This document shows, piece by piece, positions 10,725-18,557 of a stretch of DNA of 52,014 nt (position 1 is the stretch's first letter; each line of letters begins with the position of its first letter). A program made the translations under genes and the position numbers. The DNA is from Rhodospirillales bacterium. GTDB taxonomy: Bacteria; Pseudomonadota; Alphaproteobacteria; ATCC43930; CGMCC-115725. The notes under the pieces are model-generated. The model saw nothing but the letters and a program-made list of their open reading frames with translations. It was not told where the DNA came from and did not search any database. The stretch lies in the NCBI GenBank assembly GCA_947473305.1, contig CANJCB010000029.1:1-52014 (forward strand). Direction: 5' to 3'.

Positions 10725-11857
10725 ATCCAGATCCCCGAGAGGCGATAAGAGACCGGGCGCTGGCGCTCGGCTTCGACGCGGTGGGATTCAGTCGGGCGGA
10801 ACTGGCGGCTGAGGCGACCCAGGGTCTCGCCGATTACCTTGCCGCCGGGCATCATGGGGACATGGGCTGGCTCGAAGCGCGGTCGGACCAGCGCGGCGAT
10901 CCCGGCACCCTCTGGCCCGAGGCGCGGACGGTGGTCACGCTGGGCCTCAACTACGGGCCCGAGGGCGATGCGCTCGCGGGGCTGGAGCATCCCGACACCG
11001 GCAATATCTCGGTCTATGCGCGGGGCCGCGACTACCACGAGGTGGTCAAGGGCAAGCTGAAGGAACTCGCCCGCTGGATCGCCCGGACCTGGCCGCAGGA
11101 TCTGAAAGTCTTCGTCGACACCGCCCCCGTCATGGAGAAGCCCCTGGCCATGCAAGGCGGCCTCGGCTGGCAGGGCAAGCACACGAACCTCGTGTCGCGG
11201 GACTTCGGGTCCTGGCTGTTCCTGGGCGAGATCTATCTGACGGCGGACCTCGCCCCCGACGCCCCCGAAACCGACCATTGCGGCGACTGCCACCGCTGCC
11301 TCGATGTGTGCCCCACCGCCGCCTTCCCCGCCCCCTATAAGCTCGACGCAAGGCGCTGCATCTCCTATCTCACCATCGAGCACAAAGGCCCGATCCCGGC
11401 GGAATTGCGCCCCCTGATGGGCAACCGCATCTACGGCTGCGACGACTGCCTGGCGGTGTGTCCCTGGAACAAATTCGCCAAGGCTGGGGCGGAGGCGAAG
11501 CTTCAGGCGCGGGAGGACCTCACGGGGCCGAAGCTCGCGGAATTGGCGGAATTGGATGATGCCGGATTCCGGGCGTTCTTTTCGGGTTCCCCGATCAAGC
11601 GGATCGGGCGGGACAGGTTCGTCAGGAACGTGCTGATCGCGATTGGGAACAGCGGGGATCGGGGGCTGCTGGCGACGGTGGAGGCACGTTTAGAGGACGC
11701 CTCGCCGCTGGTGCGGGGAATGGCGGTCTGGGCGCTCCAGAGGCTTGACCATAAGAGGTTGGACGAATCGAAGAATAGGTTCTTCGAACATGAAACGGAC
11801 GACGATGTAAGGGCAGAATATCAAGTCCTTCTCCGCCTGGCCGGCAGCGCAAGCTAG
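10679..11857 (+). CDS. queG: Epoxyqueuosine reductase QueG
   Basis: Cobalamin- and iron-sulfur-dependent enzyme that performs the last step, epoxyqueuosine to queuosine, in tRNA. The ATG at 10679 is preceded by GGAGGG at 10670-10675 and gives 392 residues, close to the usual 370-390. The open frame runs back to 10472, but that would bury most of queF. Two ferredoxin-like clusters are visible: [16 protein letters not shown] and [15 protein letters not shown]. The C-terminus ([19 protein letters not shown] and onward) is the HEAT-like domain of the family. The last codons (AGSAS) and the stop lie inside a dispersed repeat beginning at 11847. Confidence 0.95.
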   Translation: MAAGPGRRPLSGPGLNPDPREAIRDRALALGFDAVGFSRAELAAEATQGLADYLAAGHHGDMGWLEARSDQRGDPGTLWPEARTVVTLGLNYGPEGDALAGLEHPDTGNISVYARGRDYHEVVKGKLKELARWIARTWPQDLKVFVDTAPVMEKPLAMQGGLGWQGKHTNLVSRDFGSWLFLGEIYLTADLAPDAPETDHCGDCHRCLDVCPTAAFPAPYKLDARRCISYLTIEHKGPIPAELRPLMGNRIYGCDDCLAVCPWNKFAKAGAEAKLQAREDLTGPKLAELAELDDAGFRAFFSGSPIKRIGRDRFVRNVLIAIGNSGDRGLLATVEARLEDASPLVRGMAVWALQRLDHKRLDESKNRFFEHETDDDVRAEYQVLLRLAGSAS

Positions 11858-11905
11858 CTTGTGCTGACGGCGCGCGAAGCCGTGCTTCGCTTTGGGCGGA
11901 GAGGG
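11847..11905. repeat. Dispersed repeat, family D, copy 1
   Basis: The element begins GCGCAAGCTAGCTTGTGCTG and continues with CGGCGCGCGAAGC and GCTTCGCTTT. A near-identical copy is at 27831-27889. It contains two small palindromes. It supplies the last codons and the stop codon of queG. Confidence 0.75.
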
Positions 11906-11911
11906 CTTCTG

Positions 11912-12166
11912 TCAGGCATCCAGATCGGCCCCGCAGGAGCGGCAATGCCTCGGCACCCTGAGGGTGCTGGCGCCCCATCGGTTGAGGCCGATGAACTTGT
12001 CGCAGGCCGCGCATTTAAGACGCCGCAGATAAAGAACGAATCCCAAACCGCCGAGAACCGCCAGAAACCCGAGCCTCTCATCGACCTGCATCGCGAGCAC
12101 GATCATCGCGAGGCTGTAGAGGAGCCAGGCCAGCACGACAAGGTGGTACCGCCGTCTTACTGGCAT
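11912..12166 (-). CDS. Small zinc-ribbon membrane protein of unknown function
   Basis: 84 residues. Two hydrophobic helices cover about 8-26 and 32-47. A short zinc-ribbon follows with C52-x2-C55 and C75-x2-C78 (KCAACDKF and CRSCGADL). The cysteine pairs and the basic stretch between helix and ribbon argue for a real gene. I do not recognise a named family. The architecture (helices beside CxxC...CxxC) resembles the split gene at 15971-16800, which may be a distant relative. Confidence 0.6.
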   Translation of the reverse strand: MPVRRRYHLVVLAWLLYSLAMIVLAMQVDERLGFLAVLGGLGFVLYLRRLKCAACDKFIGLNRWGASTLRVPRHCRSCGADLDA

Positions 12167-12329
12167 GATCTTCGGGTACTCTTCATTTCAGGCAGCCCCT
12201 CCCCCAAGATCTTCGTTCCTTCGCCTGATATGGCCAACTAAAAACCCCAGGCGCCGCATCGTTGTTTCAGGATCTTCACCCGCCTATATTGTCCATAGGC
12301 ATGATCCAGATCGGGCGATGGAGCTGATG

Positions 12330-12593
12330 ATGACCAGCTTGGCGATACAGGTGCTGGCGAGAGTGAACGCCCCTTATGGGACGAACCTTTCTGCGCATCA
12401 CCTTGCCGCGATGATCGCCGATCCCAGGAGCGCAAGCGTGTATAGCGCACCGGTCTTCGCTTTTTTTTCCGAAGTCAGCCCCCTCCTTCAAAAGCGGTTC
12501 GTGAAGGAGATGGGCTTGGATGAAGCCAAGGTCCGTGAGGTCGCGAGCCGGTTTTCCGAAATGTCCGGCCACGCGCTACCCTTGGCAAGCTGA
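12330..12593 (+). CDS. Small protein upstream of AbiEii-like NTase, candidate antitoxin
   Basis: About 87 residues, mostly helical by inspection (SLAIQVLARVNAPYGTNLSA, then KRFVKEMGLDEAKVREVASR). No named domain is recognised. The ATG at 12330 is chosen because GGAG at 12320-12323 is six bases upstream; ATGs at 12318 and 12327 are possible. The stop is five bases before the start of the nucleotidyltransferase gene, so the two are coupled. Proteins of this size in this position are often the partner of AbiEii/MenT-type toxins, but here that role is inferred from position only. Confidence 0.6.
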   Translation: MTSLAIQVLARVNAPYGTNLSAHHLAAMIADPRSASVYSAPVFAFFSEVSPLLQKRFVKEMGLDEAKVREVASRFSEMSGHALPLAS

Positions 12594-12598
12594 GAGGC

Positions 12599-13168
12599 AT
12601 GGTCGATCAACGACCAAGCCATTGGCCGGCCCTCTTCGATCTCGCAATCGATGTTTTCGACCATGTACGGGAAGTTCATGGCCTGACGCCTCGGTGGAGT
12701 CTCGGGGGTGGAACCGCGCTGATGCTCAGGATCGACCATCGGGAAAGCCACGACATCGATATATTCCTCGATGATCCCCAGTTGCTCCCCTTCTTCGACC
12801 CGGAGCTTCAAAGCTATGCGCTGTCGAGGCAACCCGATGGCTCTGCGACGGATGGCGCACGGTCGCTGAAGCTGACCTACCAGGACATCGGCGAGATCGA
12901 CTTCATTTGCTGCACGAGCATCCTGGACAATCCGAGCACTCGAAAGCAGGTGCGCGGGCACGACATAGATTTGGAGAGTGCGGCCGAGATCATCGCGAAG
13001 AAAGTCTATTTTCGAGGCGGCAGCTTCCAGCCTCGCGACATGTTCGATCTCGCGGCGGTCCCCTTCGTGGAATCCATCATCGGGCAGTTGATGGTCCGGG
13101 AGAAAACCGCATACCTGGTCCAGGAGGCACAGAGCATCAGCCGGGGAATCCTGGCGCTCGCGGTTTAA
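12599..13168 (+). CDS. AbiEii/AbiGii-type nucleotidyltransferase (candidate toxin)
   Basis: 189 residues. The DNA polymerase beta-like nucleotidyltransferase signature of the AbiEii family (PF08843) is clear: GGGTAL at 36-41, Arg44, and HDIDIF at 51-56 with the two metal-binding Asp residues. A third acidic strand is GEIDFI at 98-103, and the conserved lysine-rich helix AAEIIAKKVYFRG covers 128-140. Known relatives add nucleotides to tRNA acceptor ends (MenT) or act as type IV or phage-abortive toxins. At 189 residues it is shorter than classical AbiEii (about 300), so it is a minimal form. It is coupled to the small upstream gene. Confidence 0.85.
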   Translation: MVDQRPSHWPALFDLAIDVFDHVREVHGLTPRWSLGGGTALMLRIDHRESHDIDIFLDDPQLLPFFDPELQSYALSRQPDGSATDGARSLKLTYQDIGEIDFICCTSILDNPSTRKQVRGHDIDLESAAEIIAKKVYFRGGSFQPRDMFDLAAVPFVESIIGQLMVREKTAYLVQEAQSISRGILALAV

Positions 13169-13187
13169 CCTCTCCGCATCCCCCAAC

Positions 13188-13229
13188 AAAAAAGCCCCGC
13201 GGGATCGCTCCCGCGGGGCCTTCTTCGTT
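13188..13229. terminator. Bidirectional Rho-independent terminator
   Basis: A perfect 10-bp stem (GCCCCGCGGG with CCCGCGGGGC, six-base loop) lies between convergent genes. On the minus strand it is followed by a T6 run (A6 at 13188-13193), so it terminates the MHS transporter gene strongly. On the plus strand CTTCTTCGTTC follows, giving weaker termination of the nucleotidyltransferase gene. Confidence 0.9.
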
Positions 13230-13241
13230 CAGACTAGACGA

Positions 13242-14924
13242 TCAGTCGTCGGCGTAGATATCCCGATCCTTCGTCTCCGGGATGAAGATCAGCCCGACCA
13301 CGAAGGTCATCAGCGCGATGCCGATGGGGTACCAGAGACCGGCGTAGATATTGCCCGTCGCCGCCACCAAGGCCACGGCAATCGGGGGCAGCAAGCCACC
13401 GAACCAGCCGTTGCCGATGTGATAGGGCAACGACATGCCGGTGTAGCGGATGCGCGTCGGGAACAGTTCCACCAGCGCCGCCGCGATCGGCCCATAGACC
13501 ATGGTCACCAGGATCGCCAGATAGACCAGGATCGCGATCAACAGAGGCATGTTGATCTGCGCCGGATCCGCCGAGGCCGGATAGCCCGCCCCCCGCACCG
13601 CGCCCGTCACGGCGGTGTTGAAGGCCGTCCGCTTGGCCGTGAATTCGGCCGGGGCGAGCCCCGCGCCGTTGACGCTGTCGAAGGAAGCCTCGCCGACCTT
13701 GATCTTGGCGAGGGCTCCGGCCGGCGCGTCCTCCATCTTGAAGTTCACCGACTGGGCGATCAGGGCCTGGCGGGCCACGTCGCAGGAGTTGGTGAAGACG
13801 CGGCCGCCCACGGGATCGAACAGCAGGTTGCAGTCGTCCTTATGGGCGATGATCGAGACCGGCGCCTTGGCGAGCGCCGATTCCAGCGCCGGGTTGCTGG
13901 CATGGGTCAGCATCCCGAAGGCCCAGTGGTAGGTGAGCGCGCCGAGGAGGCAGCCGGCGAGGATGATCGGCTTGCGGCCGATCTTGTCCGACAGCCAGCC
14001 GAAGAAGACGAAGCCCATGGTCGCGATCAGAAGCGCGATGATGAGCGCCGTATCCGCCGTATTGGCCGGCACCTTCAGGGTGTTGACGAGGAAGAGGCGC
14101 GCATAGAACTGCCCGCCGTACCAGATCACCGCCTGACCCGCCGTGAGGCCCAGGAGCGCGATGATCGCGATCTTGCCGTATTTCCAGTTGCCGAAGGCTT
14201 CCGTCAGCGGCGCGCGCGAATGCTTGCCCGCATCCTTCATGCGCTGGAACACCGGGGATTCGCTCAACTTCAAGCGGATCCAGAGCGAGATCACCAGCAG
14301 CACGATCGACAGGAGGTAGGGAATCCGCCAACCGGACCAGAGGGCCGAGGAGGTGAACTGCTCCGGCGTCACGTTGTTGCGGACGAGGAAGACCACCAGG
14401 AGCGAGAGGAAGAGGCCGATGGTGGCCGTCGTCTGGATCCAGGAGGTGAAGAAGCCGCGCTTTCCATGGGGCGCGTGTTCCGCCACATAGGTTGCCGCCC
14501 CGCCGTATTCGCCGCCCAACGCCAGCCCTTGCAGGAGCCTGAGCGCGAGAAGCAGGGCCGTCGCCGCCCAGCCCCATTCGGCATAGCTCGGCAAAAGGCC
14601 CACCAGGAAGGTCGAGAGACCCATGATGGTGATCGTGACGAGGAAGGTATATTTCCGGCCGACGATATCGCCGATCCGTCCGAAGACCAATGCGCCGAAA
14701 GGCCGGACCAGGAAGCCCGCCGAGAAGGTCAGCAGCGCGAAAATGAATTGGGTATTGGCGTCGAAGGCGGAATAGAAGGCCGCGCCGATCTGCGCCGCCG
14801 TCCAGCCGTATAAGTAGAAATCGTACCACTCGAAGACCGTGCCGAGTGAGGAAGCGAAAATGACCTTGCGTTCTTCGGCTCTCGTTATCGAGCCTCCACC
14901 AACCGCACTTGCCGTACTCATCAT
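13242..14924 (-). CDS. MFS transporter, metabolite:H+ symporter (MHS) family, with a large inserted loop
   Basis: Inner-membrane proton symporter of 560 residues. The N-terminal half is typical of MHS proteins (ProP, ShiA, KgtP): ASSLGTVFEWYDFYLYG near residue 24, GRIGDIVGRKYTFLVT near residue 82, and RLLQGLALGGEYGGAATYVAEHAP near residue 130. MHS members are usually about 430-450 long. Here a non-membrane insert of roughly 100 residues (about 350-455, including two Cys near DDCNLLFD and TNSCDVA) sits between late helices. The substrate is unknown but probably a carboxylate or osmolyte. A GGAGA ribosome-binding site precedes the ATG. Confidence 0.9.
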   Translation of the reverse strand: MMSTASAVGGGSITRAEERKVIFASSLGTVFEWYDFYLYGWTAAQIGAAFYSAFDANTQFIFALLTFSAGFLVRPFGALVFGRIGDIVGRKYTFLVTITIMGLSTFLVGLLPSYAEWGWAATALLLALRLLQGLALGGEYGGAATYVAEHAPHGKRGFFTSWIQTTATIGLFLSLLVVFLVRNNVTPEQFTSSALWSGWRIPYLLSIVLLVISLWIRLKLSESPVFQRMKDAGKHSRAPLTEAFGNWKYGKIAIIALLGLTAGQAVIWYGGQFYARLFLVNTLKVPANTADTALIIALLIATMGFVFFGWLSDKIGRKPIILAGCLLGALTYHWAFGMLTHASNPALESALAKAPVSIIAHKDDCNLLFDPVGGRVFTNSCDVARQALIAQSVNFKMEDAPAGALAKIKVGEASFDSVNGAGLAPAEFTAKRTAFNTAVTGAVRGAGYPASADPAQINMPLLIAILVYLAILVTMVYGPIAAALVELFPTRIRYTGMSLPYHIGNGWFGGLLPPIAVALVAATGNIYAGLWYPIGIALMTFVVGLIFIPETKDRDIYADD

Positions 14925-15231
14925 CTGGTCTCCGCCCTAATTATTGATATTGAGAGGAACCGTTCAGTAAGCACTCCACTGAAAGCCACGGGACAAGTCC
15001 GGAGGGGCCGTCGCAAGGATCGATTTTCAAGAAGACGCTGAGATCGGTAAGCTCCCCCAAGCCCCGCAGGAAGTGATGGCTGTCGACGCCCAAGTTCACG
15101 AGACGACGTCGCGCCCTTCCTCTCGTAGATTCAAAGCATTACATATTTTACAGCCGCATTGCAACCGCTGGACGAATCCCCGGGAGCGGCAGGAATCCTG
15201 GGGCCGCGAGCCGAAACCTCGGAACCGGCCC
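14925..15231. other. Intergenic gap with no recognised gene
   Basis: A 307-base spacer between the transporter start and the fzlA stop. It is less GC-rich close to the transporter (around 14938-14950 and 15137-15150) and should hold the transporter's promoter on the minus strand. I could not identify convincing -35/-10 boxes, an RNA gene or a repeat. Confidence 0.4.
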
Positions 15232-15900
15232 TCAGAAATCGAGATCGGCGTAATGCTTGGGCGGCGGCGCGCCGGGGATATGGTCCGCCAGCAGCGGGCG
15301 GAAGCTCGGGCGCGACTTGATCCGCGCGTACCATTCCTTGGCGGGCTCGTGGTCGTCCCAGGGCACGTCGCCCAGATAGTCGAGCGAGGAGAGATGCGCC
15401 GCCGCGGTGATATCGGCCAGCGAGAAATGATCCCCCGCGAGCCAGCGCCGCCGCTCCACCAGGAAGGTGACATATTCGAGGTGATAGGTGAGGTTCGCCT
15501 TGCCCGCCCGGATCGCCGAGGAATTGGGCGTCCCGAAGCCCAGGAAGCGCTTCATCATCTTCTCGCCCACGAGATTCTCGGTGACCTCATGGTTGAACTT
15601 GACGTCGAACCAGGCGACGAGGCGGCGGACCTCCGCCCGGTCGAGAGCGTTGAGGCCCAGCAGCGGCTTCTCGCGATAGACCTCGTCGAGGTATTCGGCA
15701 ATGGCGCAGGCGTCGGCCAGGACGGTGCCGTCCTCTTCGATCAGCACCGGCACGTCCCCCGCCGGGTTCAAAGCCAGGAATTCCGGCCGCCGTTCCCAGG
15801 TCTTCTCGACCTTCATCTGGAAGTCGAGCGCCTTCTCCTGCAGCACCACGCGGATCTTGCGCGAAGCCGGCGAAAGCCAGAGATGATAGAGGAGACGCAT
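15232..15900 (-). CDS. fzlA: Glutathione S-transferase family protein, FzlA-like cell-division factor
   Basis: 222 residues with a thioredoxin-like N-terminal domain (MRLLYHLWLSPASRKIRVVL, then ALNPAGDVPVLIEEDGTVLA) and an all-helical C-terminal domain. The C-terminal region RRLVAWFDVKFNHEVTENLV, the segment RRRWLAGDHFSLADITAAAH and the ending HYADLDF match what I recall of FzlA from Caulobacter and other alphaproteobacteria. FzlA is an essential, glutathione-independent GST homologue that binds FtsZ and drives constriction. The ATG at 15900 is chosen over an upstream one at 15981, because the domain begins here. Assignment to FzlA, not to a general GST, is from memory of the family. Confidence 0.8.
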   Translation of the reverse strand: MRLLYHLWLSPASRKIRVVLQEKALDFQMKVEKTWERRPEFLALNPAGDVPVLIEEDGTVLADACAIAEYLDEVYREKPLLGLNALDRAEVRRLVAWFDVKFNHEVTENLVGEKMMKRFLGFGTPNSSAIRAGKANLTYHLEYVTFLVERRRWLAGDHFSLADITAAAHLSSLDYLGDVPWDDHEPAKEWYARIKSRPSFRPLLADHIPGAPPPKHYADLDF

Positions 15901-15970
15901 CGGCCACCGTCGAGGGGATGATACGCCAGGGTAATAGGCCGGAGGATGGGGCACAACCCCCGGAGAGGGG

Positions 15971-16399
15971 TTACCACCCACGGTGACGAAGGGTGACTAT
16001 CCTGATCGCCAGATAGACCAGACCGAAAAGGCCAAAACCCACGATGAACATCCACTTGGTGGTGCGATTCCAGAAAGGCCAGGAGGGGGCGACATAAGGC
16101 CTCCCCTCGTCGGGATCGCGCGGCACGCCGCGGGGAAGACGACAATAATTACATGTCCCGGGCACCGTGGAGCCTGTGGCAAGCAAGACGTCCGACAGAT
16201 CGATCTTACCCAAGTAGAAGAAATAACCGCAGCGTGGGCAACGGAAGAGGCCAAGGTAGAAAAGAGCCGCCAGCGTTGCGCAGAGCGGTGCACTGAGGAT
16301 GGCAGTTCTCAGGTTGTTATCCAGATCCGCTCCGACAGCGCCCCCCCCCCCAGCCATACCAGAGCGATGGAACCGAGGGTCATCCAGACGATCCGCCAA
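15971..16399 (-). CDS. Zinc-ribbon membrane protein, 3' part of a gene split at a G11 tract
   Basis: This frame carries a hydrophobic helix (TAILSAPLCATLAALFYLGL), a zinc ribbon (RCPRCGYFF and TCNYCRLP) and a final helix (KWMFIVGFGLFGLVYLAIRI). Its own start region is unconvincing, as it lies antisense to nothing and inside the upstream frame. It reads naturally as the continuation of the 16309-16800 frame. Adding one G, or removing two, at the homopolymer 16341-16351 joins them into one protein of about 260 residues. Function unknown. It is either a frameshifted pseudogene, a sequencing error in the homopolymer, or a switchable gene. Confidence 0.55.
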   Translation of the reverse strand: MADRLDDPRFHRSGMAGGGGAVGADLDNNLRTAILSAPLCATLAALFYLGLFRCPRCGYFFYLGKIDLSDVLLATGSTVPGTCNYCRLPRGVPRDPDEGRPYVAPSWPFWNRTTKWMFIVGFGLFGLVYLAIRIVTLRHRGW

Positions 16400-16800
16400 C
16401 GCCGAGCGAGATCCGCCCAGGCTCCGGCATAATGCCGCTCTTCCTCGGTCATATGCGCAGGATCGAGCCCGGCTTTCAGTTCCGCGAGCTTTTCGGAGCG
16501 CCCTCGCGTTTCCTCGACGATGCCTTTCGCCGCCAGGATAACGCAGGATATGACCGTGGCGCCGAGCAGCCAGAGGGTAAGGTCATAGGCGAGACCGAAA
16601 GCCTCGGTCACATAGACGGTATGGTAAGGCCCGTGCCGGGATCCCACCGTCATCGGAAAGGTTTGTCCGGCCGCCAAGTTCGGAAGGGGCACCCCCCTGC
16701 GGGCCGCGAGCGCCTCCATCAAAAGCCAGACCAATATGAGGGGTATGAAGCCGAAGCTGAAGCCTACCCAGGCGCCATAAAGGATCTTGCGGATGCTCAT
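16309..16800 (-). CDS. Membrane protein, 5' part of a gene split at a G11 tract
   Basis: 163 residues. Starts with an amphipathic N-terminus and a helix (WVGFSFGFIPLILVWLLMEA). A second helix is LTLWLLGATVISCVILAAKG, then a charged cytosolic segment (EETRGRSEKLAELKAGLDPA) and a third helix (IVWMTLGSIALVWLGGG). The frame runs into G11 and stops 10 codons later in an unlikely tail (ALSERIWITT). The downstream frame continues with membrane and zinc-ribbon sequence, so the ending here is probably artificial or regulated. No named family is recognised. Confidence 0.6.
   Translation of the reverse strand: MSIRKILYGAWVGFSFGFIPLILVWLLMEALAARRGVPLPNLAAGQTFPMTVGSRHGPYHTVYVTEAFGLAYDLTLWLLGATVISCVILAAKGIVEETRGRSEKLAELKAGLDPAHMTEEERHYAGAWADLARRWRIVWMTLGSIALVWLGGGALSERIWITT
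16341..16351 (-). repeat. G11 homopolymer tract inside a coding region
   Basis: Eleven C on the plus strand (eleven G in the coding sense). With 11 the reading frame of the membrane protein is broken; with 12 or 9 it would be continuous. Tracts of this length are prone to slippage in replication and transcription, and to sequencing error. Confidence 0.9.
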
Positions 16801-16864
16801 GCTTCGCTCTCGACCGTCGCGACGGGGTGGAGAAAGACATTTCCGAGCATGATATCATAAGCCC

Positions 16865-17455
16865 ATGATCCCCGACACCGACCGCCCCCGCATCGCGGCG
16901 CTCCTGGACTTCTGGTTCGCGGCCGGCACGCCGGAATGGAACCAGCCCCGCAAGGTCTGGTGGGTAAAGGACCCCGCCTTCGACGAAGACTTGCGGCAGC
17001 GCTTCCTCGACGATCATCTCCGCGCGGCCTCCGGCGCGCTCGCCTCCTGGCAGGATGAGCCCGAAAGCTGCCTCGCGCTGGTGCTGCTGCTGGACCAGTT
17101 GCCGCGCAACCTCTTTCGCGGGAGCCCCCGGGCCTTCGCCACGGACCCGCTCGCCCGCGAGGTCGCTGGCCATGCGCTGGCGCGGGGCTTCGACCGGGAA
17201 ATGCCCAAGGTGCGGCGGAGTTTCCTCTACCTGCCCTTCGAGCACAGCGAGTCGCTCGCCGACCAGCACCGCTGCGTCCGGCTTTTCGAGGCCATGGCCG
17301 AGACGCCGGAGGATCGGGAAACCGCCCGCCACGCCCATCTCCATCGGGACATCGTCGCCCGCTTCGGCCGCTTCCCCCATCGCAACGCGGTGCTGGGGAG
17401 GGAGACGACGCCCGAAGAGGCGGAATTTTTGAAGGAGCCGGGTTCTTCGTTCTAG
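16865..17455 (+). CDS. DUF924 family protein
   Basis: 196 residues, the normal length for DUF924, a helical TPR-like family with no firm function. Family segments are visible: LLDFWFAAGTPEW at the start, LALVLLLDQLPRNLFRG near residue 70, PLAREVAGHALARGFDR, PFEHSESLADQ near residue 123, and HRDIVARFGRFPHRNAVLGR near residue 159. It is divergent from the split membrane-protein gene and ends next to a small palindrome. No pathway context. Confidence 0.9.
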   Translation: MIPDTDRPRIAALLDFWFAAGTPEWNQPRKVWWVKDPAFDEDLRQRFLDDHLRAASGALASWQDEPESCLALVLLLDQLPRNLFRGSPRAFATDPLAREVAGHALARGFDREMPKVRRSFLYLPFEHSESLADQHRCVRLFEAMAETPEDRETARHAHLHRDIVARFGRFPHRNAVLGRETTPEEAEFLKEPGSSF

Positions 17456-17460
17456 CGATT

Positions 17461-17486
17461 GGCGGAAGGCGCTTCGCTTTTCCGCC
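17461..17486. repeat. Dispersed palindrome, family B, copy 2 (short form)
   Basis: GGCGGAA and TTCCGCC arms flank a GGCGCTTCGCTT-type centre. Inverted, it matches the cores at 1863-1889 and 42820-42846. It sits between the convergent DUF924 and NDUFA9-like genes, where it may also act as a weak terminator. Confidence 0.6.
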
Positions 17487-17493
17487 ATCCCGC

Positions 17494-18432
17494 TCACGCC
17501 GCCCAGCGGCCGCCTTTGCGGAAGCGGTCCATATACATCGGCAGCACCAGTTCCACCGCCGTCGGCGTCACGCCCAGGTCCAGGAGCGTCAGCGCGCCCG
17601 GAGCCAGCACGTTGTCGCGCTGCAGCAGCTTCACCTGATCCCGCGTCAGGGGCGGGTTCGGCAGCCATTCCAGGAAGGTCGCCTTCAGGGAGGCCAGGCC
17701 GAAGGGCAGGCTTACCAGGGTCTTCTTGCGGCGGATCTCCAGGAGCATCATCTCCATCAGCTCCTTGAAGCTGTAGACCTTCGGCCCGCAAAGCTCGAAG
17801 GTCCGGCCCCTGGCGGTTTCCTGCTCCAGGGCGGCCTCGACCGCATCGGCCACGTCGTTGACGAAAACCGGTTGGAAGCGCGTCAGCCCGCCGCCGATCA
17901 GCGGCAGGAACGGCAGCGTGCAGGCCATGGAGGCGAAGCGGTTGAAGAATTGGTCCTCGGGGCCGAAGACCACGGAAGGCCGCAGGATGGTCGCCGCCGG
18001 GAAAACCTCCCGCACCGCCAGCTCGCCCGCCGCCTTGGACCGCGCATAGGAGGAGGGCGAATTGGCATCCGCGCCCAGGGCCGAGATATGGACGAAATGG
18101 CTCGCCCCCGCCGCCTTGGCGATCCGCGCGAGCCTGGCCGGCCCCTGGTGATGCAGGAGATCGAAGGTCTGGCCGCCGCCCTCGTGGAGGATGCCGGCGC
18201 AATTGACCACCGCCTCGCAATCCCTGAGCGCGGCCTTCAGCACGTCTTCCTCGGCGAGGCTGGCGTTCACCAGCGCCACCTGCCCGACCCCGCCCATGGG
18301 CCGCAGGAACATGGCCTCGGTCGCATGCCGCCCGATCACCGTGACGACGGCGCCGCTCTGCGCCACATCCTCGACCACATAGCGGCCGATGAAGCCCGAA
18401 CCGCCGATCACGGCGACGCGACGAAAGCTCAT
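17494..18432 (-). CDS. Complex I NDUFA9-subunit-like NAD(P)-binding protein
   Basis: Atypical short-chain dehydrogenase/epimerase fold protein of 312 residues. The Rossmann motif GGSGFIGRYV covers residues 10-19. SYARSK gives the Y129-x3-K133 pair, with ILRPSVVFGPEDQFFNRFA following. This pattern is typical of the NDUFA9/39 kDa accessory subunit homologues found in alphaproteobacteria, where the protein is proposed to help assemble or stabilise respiratory complex I or to act in quinone metabolism. No nuo genes are nearby, so the role is from family resemblance only. Confidence 0.88.
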   Translation of the reverse strand: MSFRRVAVIGGSGFIGRYVVEDVAQSGAVVTVIGRHATEAMFLRPMGGVGQVALVNASLAEEDVLKAALRDCEAVVNCAGILHEGGGQTFDLLHHQGPARLARIAKAAGASHFVHISALGADANSPSSYARSKAAGELAVREVFPAATILRPSVVFGPEDQFFNRFASMACTLPFLPLIGGGLTRFQPVFVNDVADAVEAALEQETARGRTFELCGPKVYSFKELMEMMLLEIRRKKTLVSLPFGLASLKATFLEWLPNPPLTRDQVKLLQRDNVLAPGALTLLDLGVTPTAVELVLPMYMDRFRKGGRWAA

Positions 18433-18515
18433 GTCATTCCCCCGATCTGGGTCCCGCGCTAAAAGCGGCGTTTCTATAGTCTATCCCCGAACCCAAGGCG
18501 AGTGCCGGAAACAAT

Positions 18516-18544
18516 TTGACAGGATGCGGAGCGCGCACTATTCA
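18516..18544 (+). promoter_or_regulatory. Probable sigma-70 promoter of tRNA-Leu
   Basis: A perfect TTGACA at 18516-18521 is followed after 17 bases by TATTCA at 18539-18544, a weak -10. The expected start, about 18551, is seven bases before the tRNA. Confidence 0.6.
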
Positions 18545-18557
18545 CAGGCCCCTGCCT

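Noticed and set aside
16583..18220. A 545-codon minus-strand frame across the DUF924 and NDUFA9 genes
   Set aside because: Crosses two well-supported genes in other frames and shows low-complexity Arg/Gly/Ala sequence.
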